From Kosakonia oryzae (GTDB lineage Bacteria; Pseudomonadota; Gammaproteobacteria; Enterobacterales; Enterobacteriaceae), in contig NZ_CP014007.2 in NCBI RefSeq assembly GCF_001658025.2, positions 4,526,001 through 4,590,000 on the forward strand: a DNA stretch of 64,000 bases. The letters run 5' to 3'. Each line of letters begins with the position of its first letter. Position 1 is the stretch's first letter. The notes under the pieces were generated by a model that saw nothing but the letters and a program-made list of their open reading frames with translations, ran no database searches and was not told the DNA's origin. Shown here piece by piece: positions 42,511 to 52,401 of the stretch. Made by a program: the position numbers and the translations under genes.

Positions 42511-43656
42511 TTAGCGCGTCAAATCGTCGAAGAATTTTTTCACGCCGTCGAAGAAGCTCTTGGAGCGCGGGCTGTTGTTTTCGCCCGTCGGGCCGCCAAA
42601 ACTGTCCTGCAGATCTTTCAGCAGTTGCTTCTGTTTTTCGTTCAGGCCAACCGGCGTCTCAACAACGACGCGGCACAACAGATCGCCCTGAGCGCCGCCA
42701 CGGACGGACTTCACACCCTTGCCGCGCATGCGGAAAAGTTTGCCGGTCTGGGTTTCGCTGGGTACTTTCAGCTTCACGCGGCCATCCAGCGTCGGCACTT
42801 CGATTTCACCGCCCAGCGCCGCCATGGCAAAGTTGATCGGCACTTCGCAGTACAGGTTATTGCCTTCACGCTCGAAGATAGGGTGCTGTTTCACCTGTAC
42901 CTGAACGTACAGATCGCCTGCCGGTGCACCATGCTCACCCGCTTCACCTTCACCGCTCAGACGGATGCGATCGCCGGTGTCCACACCTGCCGGAATTTTA
43001 ACGGACAGGGTTTTGGATTTCTCCACGCGGCCATGACCGTGACATTTATTGCACGGATCTTTAATCAGCGTACCGCGCCCCTGACAGTGCGGACAGGTCT
43101 GCTGTACGGCGAAGAACCCCTGGCGCATCTGTACCTGACCGGAACCATGACAGGTCGGACAGGTTTGCGGCTGAGTGCCGGGTTTAGCACCGCTGCCGTG
43201 GCAAATGTCGCACTCTTCCAGCGTCGGAATGCGGATCTCTTTGGTCACGCCGCGTACCGCTTCTTCCAGCGTCAGATCCATGTTGTAGCGCAGGTCTGCG
43301 CCACGGGCTGCACGCTGACGGCCACGCCCCCCGCCGAAGATATCGCCGAACACATCGCCGAAAATGTCACTGAAGTCAGCGCCGCCGCCAAAACCGCCGC
43401 CACCGAATCCACCGCCGCCCATTCCGCCCTGCTCAAATGCAGCATGGCCGTACTGATCGTAAGCCGCACGTTTCTGGGCATCGGTCAGGACTTCGTAGGC
43501 TTCTTTTATTTCTTTAAATTTGGCTTCGGCCTCTTTATCGCCCTGGTTGCGGTCCGGGTGATATTTCATGGCCAGGCGTTTGTACGCCTTTTTGATTTCA
43601 CGCTCTTCCGCTGTTTTCGGAACGCCTAAAATCTCGTAATAATCTTGCTTCGCCAT
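42511..43656 (-). CDS. dnaJ: Chaperone DnaJ (Hsp40)
   Basis: Co-chaperone that delivers substrates to DnaK and triggers its ATPase. It is 381 residues (E. coli 376). The J domain has HPD in MKYHPDRN (about 33-35). A Gly/Phe-rich linker ([16 protein letters not shown]) is slightly longer than in E. coli. Four CxxCxGxG zinc repeats follow: [24 protein letters not shown] and CNKCHGHG. The substrate-binding C-terminal domains are intact. It is 85 bases after dnaK, across a large hairpin. Confidence 0.98.
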   Translation of the reverse strand: MAKQDYYEILGVPKTAEEREIKKAYKRLAMKYHPDRNQGDKEAEAKFKEIKEAYEVLTDAQKRAAYDQYGHAAFEQGGMGGGGFGGGGFGGGADFSDIFGDVFGDIFGGGRGRQRAARGADLRYNMDLTLEEAVRGVTKEIRIPTLEECDICHGSGAKPGTQPQTCPTCHGSGQVQMRQGFFAVQQTCPHCQGRGTLIKDPCNKCHGHGRVEKSKTLSVKIPAGVDTGDRIRLSGEGEAGEHGAPAGDLYVQVQVKQHPIFEREGNNLYCEVPINFAMAALGGEIEVPTLDGRVKLKVPSETQTGKLFRMRGKGVKSVRGGAQGDLLCRVVVETPVGLNEKQKQLLKDLQDSFGGPTGENNSPRSKSFFDGVKKFFDDLTR

Positions 43657-43681
43657 CGGTTTATCTGCCCCTTAACATACG

Positions 43682-43716
43682 AGCACGGGCGTGGAGAAAA
43701 CTCCGACGCCCGTGCT
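43682..43716 (-). ncRNA. Large hairpin in the dnaK-dnaJ spacer
   Basis: Perfect 11-bp outer arms AGCACGGGCGT (43682-43692) and ACGCCCGTGCT (43706-43716) enclose GGAG-AAAA-CTCC with one bulged base, giving about 15 pairs in total. It fills half of the 85-base spacer. In E. coli the same spacer is annotated with a candidate RNA called tpke11. The minus-strand side lacks a U-tract, so it may process or stabilise the dnaKJ message rather than end it. Confidence 0.6.
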
Positions 43717-43741
43717 GGTTATCTACCCTGCATCAGGGCGA

Positions 43742-45655
43742 TTATTTTTTGTCTTTGACTTCTTCGAACTCGGCGTCGACAACATCGTCATCTTTCGCGT
43801 TGTTCGCGGAAGCATCAGCGCCCGCTTGCTGCTGTGCGTGCTGCTGTTGTGCGATTTCCAGCAGTTTCTGGGAAACCTGCGCCAGCGCCTGCATTTTCGC
43901 TTCGATTTCAGCTTTGTCTTCGCCTTTCAGCGCAACTTCCAGCTCGCTCAGCGCAGACTCGATAGCCGTTTTGTCTTCTGCCGGCAGTTTATCGCCTGCT
44001 TCCTGAACCTGCTTGCGAGTGCTGTGCAGCAGGTGGTCGCCCTGGTTACGGGTTTGCACCAGCTCTTCGAACTTACGGTCAGATTCCGCATTCGCTTCTG
44101 CTTCACGAACCATTTTCGCGATTTCTTCTTCGTTCAGACCCGAAGAAGCCTTGATGGTGATCTTCTGCTCTTTACCGCTGTTTTTGTCTTTCGCGGAAAC
44201 GTGCAGGATACCGTCAGCATCGATATCGAAGGTGACTTCAATCTGCGGCATACCGCGCGGCGCCGGGTTGATACCATCCAGGTTGAACTGACCCAGAGAT
44301 TTGTTATCGGACGCACGTTTACGTTCACCCTGCAGCACATGGATGGTTACAGCGGACTGGTTATCTTCCGCAGTAGAGAACACCTGGCTGTGCTTGGTCG
44401 GGATGGTGGTGTTTTTGTTGATCAGCGCAGTCATCACGCCGCCCATGGTTTCGATACCCAGCGACAGCGGGGTAACGTCCAGCAACAGAACGTCTTTAAC
44501 TTCACCTGTCAGAACACCACCCTGAACCGCAGCACCGATAGCAACGGCTTCATCCGGGTTAACGTCTTTACGCGGCTCTTTACCGAAGAACTCAGCCACT
44601 TTTTTCTGCACCATCGGCATACGAGTCTGACCGCCGACCAGAATCACGTCGTTGATGTCAGATACGGACAGGCCAGCATCCTGCAGTGCGACTTTCAGCG
44701 GCTCGATGGAACGGTTAACCAGATCTTCCACCAGGCTTTCCAGTTTCGCGCGAGTCACTTTAATGTTCATGTGTTTCGGACCGGTCGCGTCTGCGGTGAT
44801 GTACGGCAGATTCACGTCGGTCTGCTGTGCGGAAGAAAGCTCGATTTTCGCTTTTTCTGCCGCTTCTTTCAGACGCTGCATCGCCAGCGGATCGTTACGC
44901 AGATCGATACCCTGATCTTTCTTGAACTCTTCCACCAGGTAGTTGATCAGACGGCTGTCGAAGTCTTCACCACCCAGGTGGGTATCACCGTTGGTAGCCA
45001 GTACTTCGAAGGTTTTTTCGCCGTCAACTTCATCGATTTCGATGATAGAGATATCGAACGTACCACCGCCCAGGTCGTAAACCGCGATGGTGCGGTTGCC
45101 GGTTTCTTTATCCAGACCGTAAGCCAGCGCTGCTGCTGTCGGTTCGTTGATGATACGTTTTACTTCCAGACCTGCGATACGGCCAGCATCTTTGGTTGCC
45201 TGACGCTGAGCATCGTTGAAGTAAGCAGGTACGGTGATAACCGCTTCAGTTACCGGCTCACCCAGGTAATCTTCAGCAGTTTTCTTCATTTTTTTCAGCA
45301 CTTCGGCAGAGATCTGCGGCGGTGCCATTTTGGTGCCTTTTACATCAAGCCATGCATCGCCGTTATCAGCAGCAATGATTTTGTACGGCATGATGGCTTC
45401 GTCACGCTGGACTTCTTCGTCCTGGAAGCGACGGCCGATCAGGCGTTTGATCGCAAACAGGGTGTTTTGCGGGTTCGTCACGGCCTGACGTTTAGCCGGC
45501 TGACCTACCAGAGTTTCACCATCCTGTGTGTAAGCAATGATAGAAGGAGTGGTGCGATCGCCTTCAGCATTCTCCAGCACACGAGCCTGAGTGCCATCCA
45601 TAATGGCTACACAAGAGTTGGTTGTCCCAAGGTCGATACCAATAATTTTACCCAT
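43742..45655 (-). CDS. dnaK: Chaperone DnaK (Hsp70)
   Basis: ATP-driven chaperone for folding, disaggregation and sigma-32 control. It has 637 residues (E. coli 638). Motifs: [12 protein letters not shown] (5-16), phosphate 2 [11 protein letters not shown] (about 193-203, with Thr199), [10 protein letters not shown] (about 337-346), the linker [13 protein letters not shown], and a C-terminal acidic EEVKDKK tail. The start has GGAGACGTTTAG upstream. Two heat-shock promoters lie upstream. A 699-codon frame on the opposite strand is a mirror of the coding sequence, not a gene. Confidence 0.98.
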   Translation of the reverse strand: MGKIIGIDLGTTNSCVAIMDGTQARVLENAEGDRTTPSIIAYTQDGETLVGQPAKRQAVTNPQNTLFAIKRLIGRRFQDEEVQRDEAIMPYKIIAADNGDAWLDVKGTKMAPPQISAEVLKKMKKTAEDYLGEPVTEAVITVPAYFNDAQRQATKDAGRIAGLEVKRIINEPTAAALAYGLDKETGNRTIAVYDLGGGTFDISIIEIDEVDGEKTFEVLATNGDTHLGGEDFDSRLINYLVEEFKKDQGIDLRNDPLAMQRLKEAAEKAKIELSSAQQTDVNLPYITADATGPKHMNIKVTRAKLESLVEDLVNRSIEPLKVALQDAGLSVSDINDVILVGGQTRMPMVQKKVAEFFGKEPRKDVNPDEAVAIGAAVQGGVLTGEVKDVLLLDVTPLSLGIETMGGVMTALINKNTTIPTKHSQVFSTAEDNQSAVTIHVLQGERKRASDNKSLGQFNLDGINPAPRGMPQIEVTFDIDADGILHVSAKDKNSGKEQKITIKASSGLNEEEIAKMVREAEANAESDRKFEELVQTRNQGDHLLHSTRKQVQEAGDKLPAEDKTAIESALSELEVALKGEDKAEIEAKMQALAQVSQKLLEIAQQQHAQQQAGADASANNAKDDDVVDAEFEEVKDKK

Positions 45656-45702
45656 CTAAACGTCTCCACTAAAAATTCGTCATCATGTGGTTGTGAACCT
45701 GT

Positions 45703-45728
45703 AATAAGGGCGAAACGTGCTGTTTCAA
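45703..45728 (-). promoter_or_regulatory. dnaK heat-shock promoter P2 (sigma-32)
   Basis: On the minus strand, TTGAAAC (45728-45722), 11 bases, then CCCTTATT (45710-45703). This follows the sigma-32 pattern and the position of P2 upstream of E. coli dnaK, about 48 bases before the start codon. Confidence 0.72.
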
Positions 45729-45777
45729 CCACCCTGTATCGTTTTTTTTCAGGCCACATACTGCGGTTGACTACAAG

Positions 45778-45803
45778 ATGGGGTCGCTAAGCCACTCATC
45801 AAG
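45778..45803 (-). promoter_or_regulatory. dnaK heat-shock promoter P1 (sigma-32)
   Basis: On the minus strand, CTTGAT (45803-45798) preceded by CCC, a 14-base spacer, then CCCCAT (45783-45778). This is a strong sigma-32 promoter match and is nearly the same as E. coli dnaK P1. Confidence 0.87.
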
Positions 45804-45951
45804 GGGCAAACGATAAAAAATTTTTTAATTTACACCTGTTCAGATCATAGACAGGCCCATTACCGCTATTTATGATGCCGCGCCCCGCCAGTTCAACAGG
45901 GTGCGGGGGCTTTCATTTCTCCCTTTTCATATTGATTTATTTTGAGGAATT

Positions 45952-46518
45952 ATGGGCAACACTAAGTTGGCTAATCCGGCTCCGCTGGGCTTAATGGGTT
46001 TCGGCATGACCACTATTCTGCTTAACCTGCACAATATTGGTTTATTCCCAATGGACGGCATTATTCTGGCGATGGGCATTTTCTATGGCGGTATCGCGCA
46101 AATTCTCGCGGGCCTGCTTGAATATAAAAAAGGCAACACCTTTGGTTTAACTGCGTTCACCTCTTACGGTTCTTTCTGGTTGACGCTGGTCGCGATTCTG
46201 CTGTTTCCGAAAATGGGTCTTGCGGATGCGACAAACGGCCATTTCCTGGGCGTTTATCTGGGGATTTGGGGCGTCTTCACCCTGTTTATGTTCTTCGGCA
46301 CGCTGAAAGGCGCGCGTGCGCTGCAGTTCGTTTTCCTGAGCCTGACCGTACTGTTCGCCCTGCTGGCGGTAGGTCATCTGGCTGATAACGAAAGCATCGT
46401 ACATATCGCGGGCTGGATCGGTCTGGTTTGCGGCGCGAGCGCCATCTACCTGGCGATGGGCGAAGTGCTGAACGAACAGTTCGAACGCACAGTTCTGCCA
46501 ATTGGTGAAAAGCATTAA
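45952..46518 (+). CDS. satP: Succinate/acetate-proton symporter SatP (YaaH)
   Basis: Small inner-membrane carrier of the GPR1/FUN34/YaaH family that takes up acetate and succinate with protons. It has 188 residues, as in E. coli, with six predicted spans. The family signature NPAPLGLMGFGMTT is at about 8-21, followed by the FYGGIAQILAGLLEYKKGN segment. TTGAGGAATT gives the ribosome site. In E. coli yaaW and yaaI lie between it and dnaK; they are absent here, leaving a 296-base divergent spacer that contains the dnaK promoters. Confidence 0.96.
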   Translation: MGNTKLANPAPLGLMGFGMTTILLNLHNIGLFPMDGIILAMGIFYGGIAQILAGLLEYKKGNTFGLTAFTSYGSFWLTLVAILLFPKMGLADATNGHFLGVYLGIWGVFTLFMFFGTLKGARALQFVFLSLTVLFALLAVGHLADNESIVHIAGWIGLVCGASAIYLAMGEVLNEQFERTVLPIGEKH

Positions 46519-46536
46519 TTCCTGCACTGAATGCTA

Positions 46537-46566
46537 AAATGCGAAGCCTGGCTTCGCATTTCTTCT
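46537..46566 (+). terminator. satP terminator
   Basis: Perfect 9-bp stem ATGCGAAGC (46539-46547) and GCTTCGCAT (46551-46559) with a 3-base loop, followed by TTCTTCT. Confidence 0.8.
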
Positions 46567-46671
46567 GTATCCCTCTCCCTGATACTCTCCCGTCCCAACC
46601 GTTACACTCTTTTATTAACTCGATGCCTAAAAGCGGAACTCTTCGCTGTTAATTATCCTTTACTCACTCAA

Positions 46672-46699
46672 ACTGAAAACGGAGCCTCAGGCTCCGTTT
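46672..46699 (-). terminator. Terminator of the MHS-type transporter gene
   Basis: Perfect 10-bp stem AAACGGAGCC (46677-46686) and GGCTCCGTTT (46690-46699), immediately after the transporter stop on the minus strand and continuing TTTTCAG. Confidence 0.8.
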
Positions 46700-46701
46700 G
46701 T

Positions 46702-48009
46702 TTATGCTTGCTCTATCGGCCGCTCTGCTACGTTATCCTGGTGATGGAGATCCTGACGCAGCCAGATCCCCAGTGCCAGACCAATAAGCGACAGCGCCAG
46801 TACATACCAGGCAGGCGCCATCGGTGAAACTCCCATCAGCATGGTCACCGCAATTGGCGTCAGGCCGCCGAAAATAGCGTATGAGACGTTATACGAGAAT
46901 GAGATTCCCGTGAAACGAACCTCCGCCGGAAACGCTCGCACCATTACGTAAGGAACCGCACCGACCACGCCAACGCACAATCCCACAAGGCCATACAGGA
47001 CGAAAAGCTGCTCAGGGTGTGCTCCCACCAGGTGGTAGAAAAACCAACTGGTACAGGCAAGCAGCACGCTGCCAAAAATAAAGGTGCGACTGGCGCCAAA
47101 TTTATCAACCAGCAGCCCGGCGGCCAGGCAACCGAAGCAAAGCATAATGGTCGCAATGCTATTGGCCTGCAACGTCAGGGCCGGAGCAAAGCCATACTGT
47201 TTTTGCAGCCAGACCGGTGACATCAGAATGACCACCACAATCCCGGCGGAAAGCAGCCAGGTCAGCAGCATGGAAATCACCACCGCTTTTTTATGTTTCA
47301 GCACGACCGATTTAACAGGTAATTCCTGCGCCAGCGCTTTACGTTGCTGCATCTCAAGAAAGATCGGTGTTTCTTGCAACCAGCGTCGCAGATACATCGC
47401 TACCAGGCCAAATGCGCCACCCAGCAGGAACGGAATACGCCAGCCGCCATCATGAATAGCTTGTTGAGTCATGCTGGTATTAACCAGCGTTGCCACCACC
47501 GAACCGAGCAAAATTCCCACGGTCAGGCCCGCTGTCAACGTACCGCAAGCGATACCGATACGACGCGCCGGAACATGTTCCGCGACAAACACCCACGCGC
47601 CAGGCACTTCGCCACCGATGGCCGCGCCCTGTAAAACGCGCATCAAGAGCAGCAACAGCGGTGCCACAATGCCTGCTGAGGCAAACGTTGGCAGCAAGCC
47701 AATCGCCAGCGTCGGCAACGCCATCAGCAGAATACTCAGGGTAAACATCTTTTTGCGCCCGACCAGATCGCCGAAGTGCGCCATGACAATGCCGCCAAGC
47801 GGACGCGCCAGATAACCGGCAGCAAAAATGCCAAAGGTTTGCACCTGGCGCAGCCATTCCGGAATATCCGCCGGGAAGAAAAGCTCGCCAACGACAGCAG
47901 CGAAGAAGACGAAAATGATGAAATCGTAAAACTCCAGCGCGCCGCCGAGGGCAGCAAGGGTCAGCGTTTTATAATCCTGTCTGTTCAGAGGACGAGTGAT
48001 ATTTGACAT
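46702..48009 (-). CDS. MFS transporter, metabolite:H+ symporter (MHS) family
   Basis: A 435-residue inner-membrane carrier with about 12 predicted spans. It is of the MHS type (ShiA/ProP/citrate-carrier-like): ALGGALEFYDFIIFVFF in the first span, RPLGGIVMAHFGDLVGRKK as loop 2-3, and RVLQGAAIGGEVPGAWVF in span 4. These signatures are typical of proton-coupled uptake of small carboxylates or osmolytes; the substrate is unknown. It is transcribed alone towards satP, between satP and mog, where E. coli K-12 has no gene. The 126 bases upstream hold an AT-rich promoter region. Confidence 0.88.
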   Translation of the reverse strand: MSNITRPLNRQDYKTLTLAALGGALEFYDFIIFVFFAAVVGELFFPADIPEWLRQVQTFGIFAAGYLARPLGGIVMAHFGDLVGRKKMFTLSILLMALPTLAIGLLPTFASAGIVAPLLLLLMRVLQGAAIGGEVPGAWVFVAEHVPARRIGIACGTLTAGLTVGILLGSVVATLVNTSMTQQAIHDGGWRIPFLLGGAFGLVAMYLRRWLQETPIFLEMQQRKALAQELPVKSVVLKHKKAVVISMLLTWLLSAGIVVVILMSPVWLQKQYGFAPALTLQANSIATIMLCFGCLAAGLLVDKFGASRTFIFGSVLLACTSWFFYHLVGAHPEQLFVLYGLVGLCVGVVGAVPYVMVRAFPAEVRFTGISFSYNVSYAIFGGLTPIAVTMLMGVSPMAPAWYVLALSLIGLALGIWLRQDLHHQDNVAERPIEQA

Positions 48010-48135
48010 AGCGAACCATTTGTAAATAGGAAGTGCTGATTTAATTATTACGAATTGTGTAAATTAAAACTTACTATACCGTAAATGAATCAACACGCCA
48101 TGGTTCGCCGTCTTTATTTCAGAAAAGATTAACTT

Positions 48136-48723
48136 TTAGGATAATGTTTCGCGCCTTGCATTTTTAGGCCGGAAAGATGCTACGACTTGCGGATTGGTTT
48201 CAACGTAAGGACCGTCAAGCAACTGTAAACAATACGGTACACTGGCAAAAATACCGGGCACTTTTACTTCGCCGTCCGCGCTTTTTAAGCCTTCCAGCGT
48301 CTCTTTAATCGATTTGGGCTGGCCGGGCAAATTCAGGATCAATGCCTGTTTGCGGATCACGCCAACCTGGCGGGAGAGAATTGCTGTCGGTACAAAATTG
48401 AGGCTGATTTGTCGCATCTGCTCACCAAACCCCGGCATTTCGCGATCGGCAACCGCCAGCGTCGCGTCCGGCGTTACGTCGCGTCGCGCAGGCCCGGTGC
48501 CGCCGGTCGTTAATACCAGATGGCAACTCATTTCGTCCACCAGCTCGCACAGTGTTTGTTCGATGATGCTTTGCTCGTCCGGAATCAATCGGGTCTCAAT
48601 CTGAAACGGGGTTGTCAGCGCGCTCGCCAGCCACTCCTCAAGCGCAGGAATACCCTTGTCCTGGTAAATACCGCTGGATGCGCGATCGGAAACCGAAACT
48701 AAACCAATGCGTAGTGTGTCCAT
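48136..48723 (-). CDS. mog: Molybdopterin adenylyltransferase Mog
   Basis: Adenylylates molybdopterin before molybdenum insertion in molybdenum cofactor synthesis. I start it at ATG 48723 (MDTLRIGLVSVSDRAS), giving 195 residues as in E. coli; upstream in-frame ATG 48729 and TTG 48738 are possible but less fitting. The MoCF motif LTTGGTGPARRDVTPDAT (about 75-92) and the following AVADREMPGFGEQMR are intact. It lies downstream of talB on the same strand, with a hairpin between. Confidence 0.95.
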   Translation of the reverse strand: MDTLRIGLVSVSDRASSGIYQDKGIPALEEWLASALTTPFQIETRLIPDEQSIIEQTLCELVDEMSCHLVLTTGGTGPARRDVTPDATLAVADREMPGFGEQMRQISLNFVPTAILSRQVGVIRKQALILNLPGQPKSIKETLEGLKSADGEVKVPGIFASVPYCLQLLDGPYVETNPQVVASFRPKNARRETLS

Positions 48724-48788
48724 ATTCATTCCGTTCAAAAAACTATTTAACGAAATGATACACGCTGAGGGGAAAGGCAGACAGTAGG

Positions 48789-48822
48789 GAGAGAAGAAGC
48801 GTGACCGGAAAACCGGCCACGC
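48789..48822 (-). terminator. talB terminator
   Basis: GCGTG-A-CCGG and CCGG-C-CACGC (48799-48822) around AAAA form a 10-pair stem including one G-T pair in the transcript. It is followed on the minus strand by TTCTTCTCTCCC. Confidence 0.72.
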
Positions 48823-48829
48823 CTGAGGA

Positions 48830-49783
48830 TTACAGCAGATCGCCGATCATTTTTTCCAGTTTTTCCTGGTCAACGGCAAACTTACGGATACCATCCGCCA
48901 GTTTATCCACCGCCATCGGATCCTGGTTATGCTGCCACAGGAATTCCGCTTCGGTGATGCGTTCCGGACGCGCTTTCACTTCACCGGTATACGCCAGTTT
49001 GCGTTCGATGGTGCCAGCACTTTCGGACAGCTCTTTCAACAGCGCCGGAGCAATGGTCAGACGGTCGCAGCCGGCCAGTTCGATGATTTCACCGGTATTA
49101 CGGAAGCTGGCGCCCATCACCACGGTTTCATAACCGTGCTGTTTGTAGTACTGGTAGATTTCGGTTACGGAAACCACACCCGGATCTTCTGCCGGCGCGT
49201 ACTCTTTCTTGTCAGTGTTGGCTTTGTACCAGTCGAGGATACGACCCACAAACGGGGAGATCAGGAATACACCCGCTTCGGCACATGCACGCGCCTGCGC
49301 GAAGGAGAACAGCAGCGTCAGGTTACAGTTGATGCCCTCTTTTTCCAGTTGTTCAGCAGCGCGAATACCCTGCCAGGTAGAGGCCAGTTTGATCAGGATG
49401 CGATCGTTGCTGATACCGGCATCGTTATACATCTTGATCAGGCGTTTCGCTTTGGCGATAGAGGCTTCGGTGTCGTAAGAGAGACGAGCATCAACCTCGG
49501 TAGAGATACGGCCAGGGATCAGTTTGAGGATTTCCAGACCAATGTTCACCGCCAGGCGATCTGTCGCGTCAACAACCTGCTGCGCACGATCGTTGCTCTG
49601 AGCGCGTGCCCATGTTACGGCGTCATCGATCAGCTTACGGTATTCCGGAATTTGCGCAGCGCCAAGGATTAGAGAAGGGTTCGTTGTTGCATCCTGCGGC
49701 TGGTACAGTTTCATTGCCGCAATATCTCCGGTATCAGCCACGACTGTTGTGTACTGACGCAGGGAGGTCAATTTATCCGTCAT
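48830..49783 (-). CDS. talB: Transaldolase B
   Basis: Moves a dihydroxyacetone unit between sedoheptulose-7-phosphate and glyceraldehyde-3-phosphate in the pentose phosphate pathway. It has 317 residues, as in E. coli. The Schiff-base Lys132 lies in [12 protein letters not shown]; the signature DATTNPSLI is at 31-39. The upstream 296-base region has a -10-like TATACT on the minus strand at 49898-49893. Confidence 0.97.
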   Translation of the reverse strand: MTDKLTSLRQYTTVVADTGDIAAMKLYQPQDATTNPSLILGAAQIPEYRKLIDDAVTWARAQSNDRAQQVVDATDRLAVNIGLEILKLIPGRISTEVDARLSYDTEASIAKAKRLIKMYNDAGISNDRILIKLASTWQGIRAAEQLEKEGINCNLTLLFSFAQARACAEAGVFLISPFVGRILDWYKANTDKKEYAPAEDPGVVSVTEIYQYYKQHGYETVVMGASFRNTGEIIELAGCDRLTIAPALLKELSESAGTIERKLAYTGEVKARPERITEAEFLWQHNQDPMAVDKLADGIRKFAVDQEKLEKMIGDLL

Positions 49784-50079
49784 GATAGTATTTCTCTTTA
49801 AAGATACCCTGAATAATCCATGTCAGGCTCACGACACGTTTGCGCCCCTGAAGCACAACCGCAGCCAGCGCACCTGAACGTGAAGTATGACGAGTATACT
49901 TGTTAGGGGGATGTAACCGGTCTGCCCTGATGATAACACGACGACCTGCCAGCGCAACCGCAGACAATGCTGTGTAAATAGTATGGTAAACTCTCCTAAT
50001 TAATTGCCTGCGAAGTGATGTGCTTCCAACGACAGCCTCGCCCCAGGTTACAAACCCGGCATCAACAAGAGGAATGTTA
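49784..50079. other. talB-yaaJ divergent intergenic region (296 bases)
   Basis: Promoters for both genes are expected here. A minus-strand TATACT (49898-49893) is a plausible talB -10, but I find no good -35. On the plus strand AAGAGGAATGTTA before ATG 50080 is the yaaJ ribosome site. An open minus-strand frame crossing the region and yaaJ (49773-50255) is rejected as a gene. Confidence 0.5.
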
Positions 50080-51510
50080 ATGCCTGAATTTTTCTCGTTT
50101 ATCAGTGAAATACTCTGGGGCTCATTCATGGTGTACCTGCTGGCAGCAGCAGGGATCTGGTTTGCTGTCCGCAGCCAATTTGTCCCCTTTCGTTTTCTGC
50201 GCGATTTTGGGAAAAGCCTTAAGAGCAACCGCACGCCACAACCTAACGCGCTCACCGCTTACCAGGCTCTCTGTCTGAGCATGGCAACACGGCTGGGTAG
50301 CGGCAACCTGGCGGGCGTGGCTTTTGCATTAACCTCCGGTGGGCCAGGCGCCGTTTTCTGGATGTGGATCGCCGCGCTCATCGGTATGGTGATTAGCTTT
50401 GCCGAATGCTCTTTGGCACAGCTGTATAAAGAGCGTGATACGGAAAATCAGTTTCGCGGCGGACCGGCATGGTATATGGCGCGCGGTTTAGGCATGCGCT
50501 GGATGGGCGTGCTTTTCTCCGTGTTCCTGCTGCTCACATATGGCCTGGTGTTTAATACCATTCAGTCCAGCGCCGTTGCACGGGCCATGCACTTTGCGTG
50601 GGGCGTTCCGGGAATCGTCAGCGGCATGGTACTGGCGCTCTGCGTCCTCTTTTTCATCGTTCGGGGATTAAAACCTGCCGCCCGGCTGATGCAGTGGTTG
50701 GTGCCAGTGATCGGGCTTGCCTGGATCCTGGTCAGTCTGTGCCTCAGCCTCTGGCATGCAAACTTACTGCCCGGGATTTTTGCCACCATCATTAAAAGCG
50801 CTTTCGGCTGGCAGGAAGCGGCGACCGGCACGATGGCTTACACCCTGAGTCAGGCGATGACCAGCGGTTTTCAGCGCAGTATGTTTGCCAATGAAGCCGG
50901 GCTGGGATCGTCGCCTAACGTCGCCGCTATGGCCGTCTCATGGCCACCGCATCCGGTAGCGCAGGGAATTGTGCAAATGATCGGCGTGCTGACGGATACC
51001 TTCCTGGTCTGCACCGCCAGCGCGCTGGTACTGTTGCTGCCGGGTACGGTTCCGCTAAGCGATGCATTTGGTGGCATCCAACAGCTGCAGCAAGCCATGA
51101 CCTCACTGACCGGTGGTTGGGGGGCGGGGTTTGTCGCCTGTATCGTCGTGCTCTTCGCATTTACTTCGATCGTCGCGAATTACATTTATGCGGAAAATAA
51201 TCTGATCTTTTTACGCTGCGACAGCAATCGAAACCTCTGGCTACTGCGCATCGGTATTTTATTGATGGTAGTGATAGGTACCCTATCCAGCGTCCCCCTT
51301 ATCTGGCACATTGCCGATGTCGTGATGGCGCTGATGGCGATGATCAACCTGACCGCTATTTTGCTGCTTTCGCCGGTGGTCAGAGTGCTGGCCCGCGACT
51401 ATCTGCGCCAGCGCAAACTGGGAGTCATGCCGGTCTTCGACCCGCAGCGTTATCCGGAAATAAAGCGTCAACTGGCGCCAGGCAGTTGGGATGACATTCC
51501 CCGCTCGTAG
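50080..51510 (+). CDS. yaaJ: Sodium:alanine (AGCS) symporter YaaJ
   Basis: Inner-membrane amino acid:cation symporter of the alanine/glycine family. The start ATG 50080 (MPEFFSFISEI), with AGAGG upstream, gives 476 residues, the E. coli length; the frame extends 60 bases further upstream without support. About 10-11 spans are predicted. Family motifs: LGSGNLAGVAFAL, GPGAVFWMWIAALIGM, QFRGGPAWYMARGLG, and QRSMFANEAGLGSSP. Substrate in E. coli is not well defined. It is co-oriented with yaaA, 80 bases away. Confidence 0.94.
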   Translation: MPEFFSFISEILWGSFMVYLLAAAGIWFAVRSQFVPFRFLRDFGKSLKSNRTPQPNALTAYQALCLSMATRLGSGNLAGVAFALTSGGPGAVFWMWIAALIGMVISFAECSLAQLYKERDTENQFRGGPAWYMARGLGMRWMGVLFSVFLLLTYGLVFNTIQSSAVARAMHFAWGVPGIVSGMVLALCVLFFIVRGLKPAARLMQWLVPVIGLAWILVSLCLSLWHANLLPGIFATIIKSAFGWQEAATGTMAYTLSQAMTSGFQRSMFANEAGLGSSPNVAAMAVSWPPHPVAQGIVQMIGVLTDTFLVCTASALVLLLPGTVPLSDAFGGIQQLQQAMTSLTGGWGAGFVACIVVLFAFTSIVANYIYAENNLIFLRCDSNRNLWLLRIGILLMVVIGTLSSVPLIWHIADVVMALMAMINLTAILLLSPVVRVLARDYLRQRKLGVMPVFDPQRYPEIKRQLAPGSWDDIPRS

Positions 51511-51590
51511 CGCTAATCGCAACTATCGATCAAGTCTGTCGGTTTTTTTGCTAAAGTCAGCGGAAATTTCTCGCACAGCAAGGACTGAGT

Positions 51591-52364
51591 ATGCTGATTC
51601 TGATTTCACCTGCCAAAACACTCGATTACCAAAGCCCGCTGGCGACCACGCGTTTTACCCAGCCGGAACTGCTGGATCACTCGCAGCAACTGATTAACAG
51701 CGCACGTAAGCTCTCTGCACCGCAAATCAAAGCGCTGATGGGCATCAGCGACAAGCTGGCCGATCTGAACGCCACGCGTTTTCACGACTGGCAGCCTGAT
51801 TTCACCCCGGAAAATGCGCGCCAGGCTATCCTGGCATTTAAAGGGGATGTCTATACCGGCTTGCAGGCAGAAACTTTTAGCGATGCGGATTTCGATTTCG
51901 CGCAGCAACACCTGCGTATGCTTTCCGGTTTATACGGCGTGCTGCGTCCGCTGGATCTGATGCAGCCGTACCGCCTGGAGATGGGCATTCGCCTGGAAAA
52001 TGCCAAAGGGAAAGATCTTTACCAATTCTGGGGCGACGTGATCACTCACAAACTCAACGAAGCCATTGCGGCACAAGGCGATGAGATTGTTATCAACCTG
52101 GCTTCTGATGAGTATTTCAAATCGGTCAAAACGCAAAAGCTGAACGCCCGGATCATTAAGCCAGTGTTTCTTGACGAGAAAAACGGCAAGTTCAAAGTCA
52201 TCAGCTTCTATGCCAAAAAGGCACGCGGTCTGATGAGCCGTTTTATTATTGAGAATCGCCTGACGAAACCGGAGCAATTAACCGGGTTTAACAGCGAAGG
52301 CTATTTCTTTGATCGGGAAGTTTCGTCGCAGGAAGAGTTGGTGTTTAAGCGGCACGAACAGTAA
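51591..52364 (+). CDS. yaaA: Peroxide-stress protein YaaA
   Basis: Member of the UPF0246 family (257 residues; E. coli 258), induced by OxyR in E. coli and lowering free intracellular iron during peroxide stress; it has a DNA-binding-like helix-hairpin-helix fold. Conserved blocks: [12 protein letters not shown] at the N-terminus, [41 protein letters not shown] and [18 protein letters not shown] precedes the ATG. A hairpin with runs on both sides separates it from the convergent yaaX. Confidence 0.95.
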   Translation: MLILISPAKTLDYQSPLATTRFTQPELLDHSQQLINSARKLSAPQIKALMGISDKLADLNATRFHDWQPDFTPENARQAILAFKGDVYTGLQAETFSDADFDFAQQHLRMLSGLYGVLRPLDLMQPYRLEMGIRLENAKGKDLYQFWGDVITHKLNEAIAAQGDEIVINLASDEYFKSVKTQKLNARIIKPVFLDEKNGKFKVISFYAKKARGLMSRFIIENRLTKPEQLTGFNSEGYFFDREVSSQEELVFKRHEQ

Positions 52365-52365
52365 G

Positions 52366-52392
52366 AAAAACCCTCTCCTGGTCGGGAGAGGG
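52366..52392. terminator. Bidirectional terminator between yaaA and yaaX
   Basis: CCCTCTCC (52371-52378) and GGAGAGGG (52385-52392) form an 8-bp stem. On the minus strand it continues TTTTTCTTAC, a good U-tract for yaaX; on the plus strand the tail is weak. Confidence 0.75.
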
Positions 52393-52401
52393 TCAGCAAG
52401 G

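Noticed and set aside
42448-43629. A 393-codon plus-strand frame opposite dnaJ
   Set aside because: It is an antisense shadow of dnaJ that also crosses the dnaKJ terminator; no recognisable domain.
43691-45790. A 699-codon open frame on the plus strand opposite dnaK
   Set aside because: It mirrors dnaK over its full length. dnaK genes commonly leave the antisense frame open because of their codon bias, and there is no ribosome site or independent homology I recognise.
49773-50255. A 160-codon minus-strand frame spanning the talB-yaaJ spacer
   Set aside because: It overlaps the start of yaaJ and the talB ribosome site and shows no protein features that I recognise.
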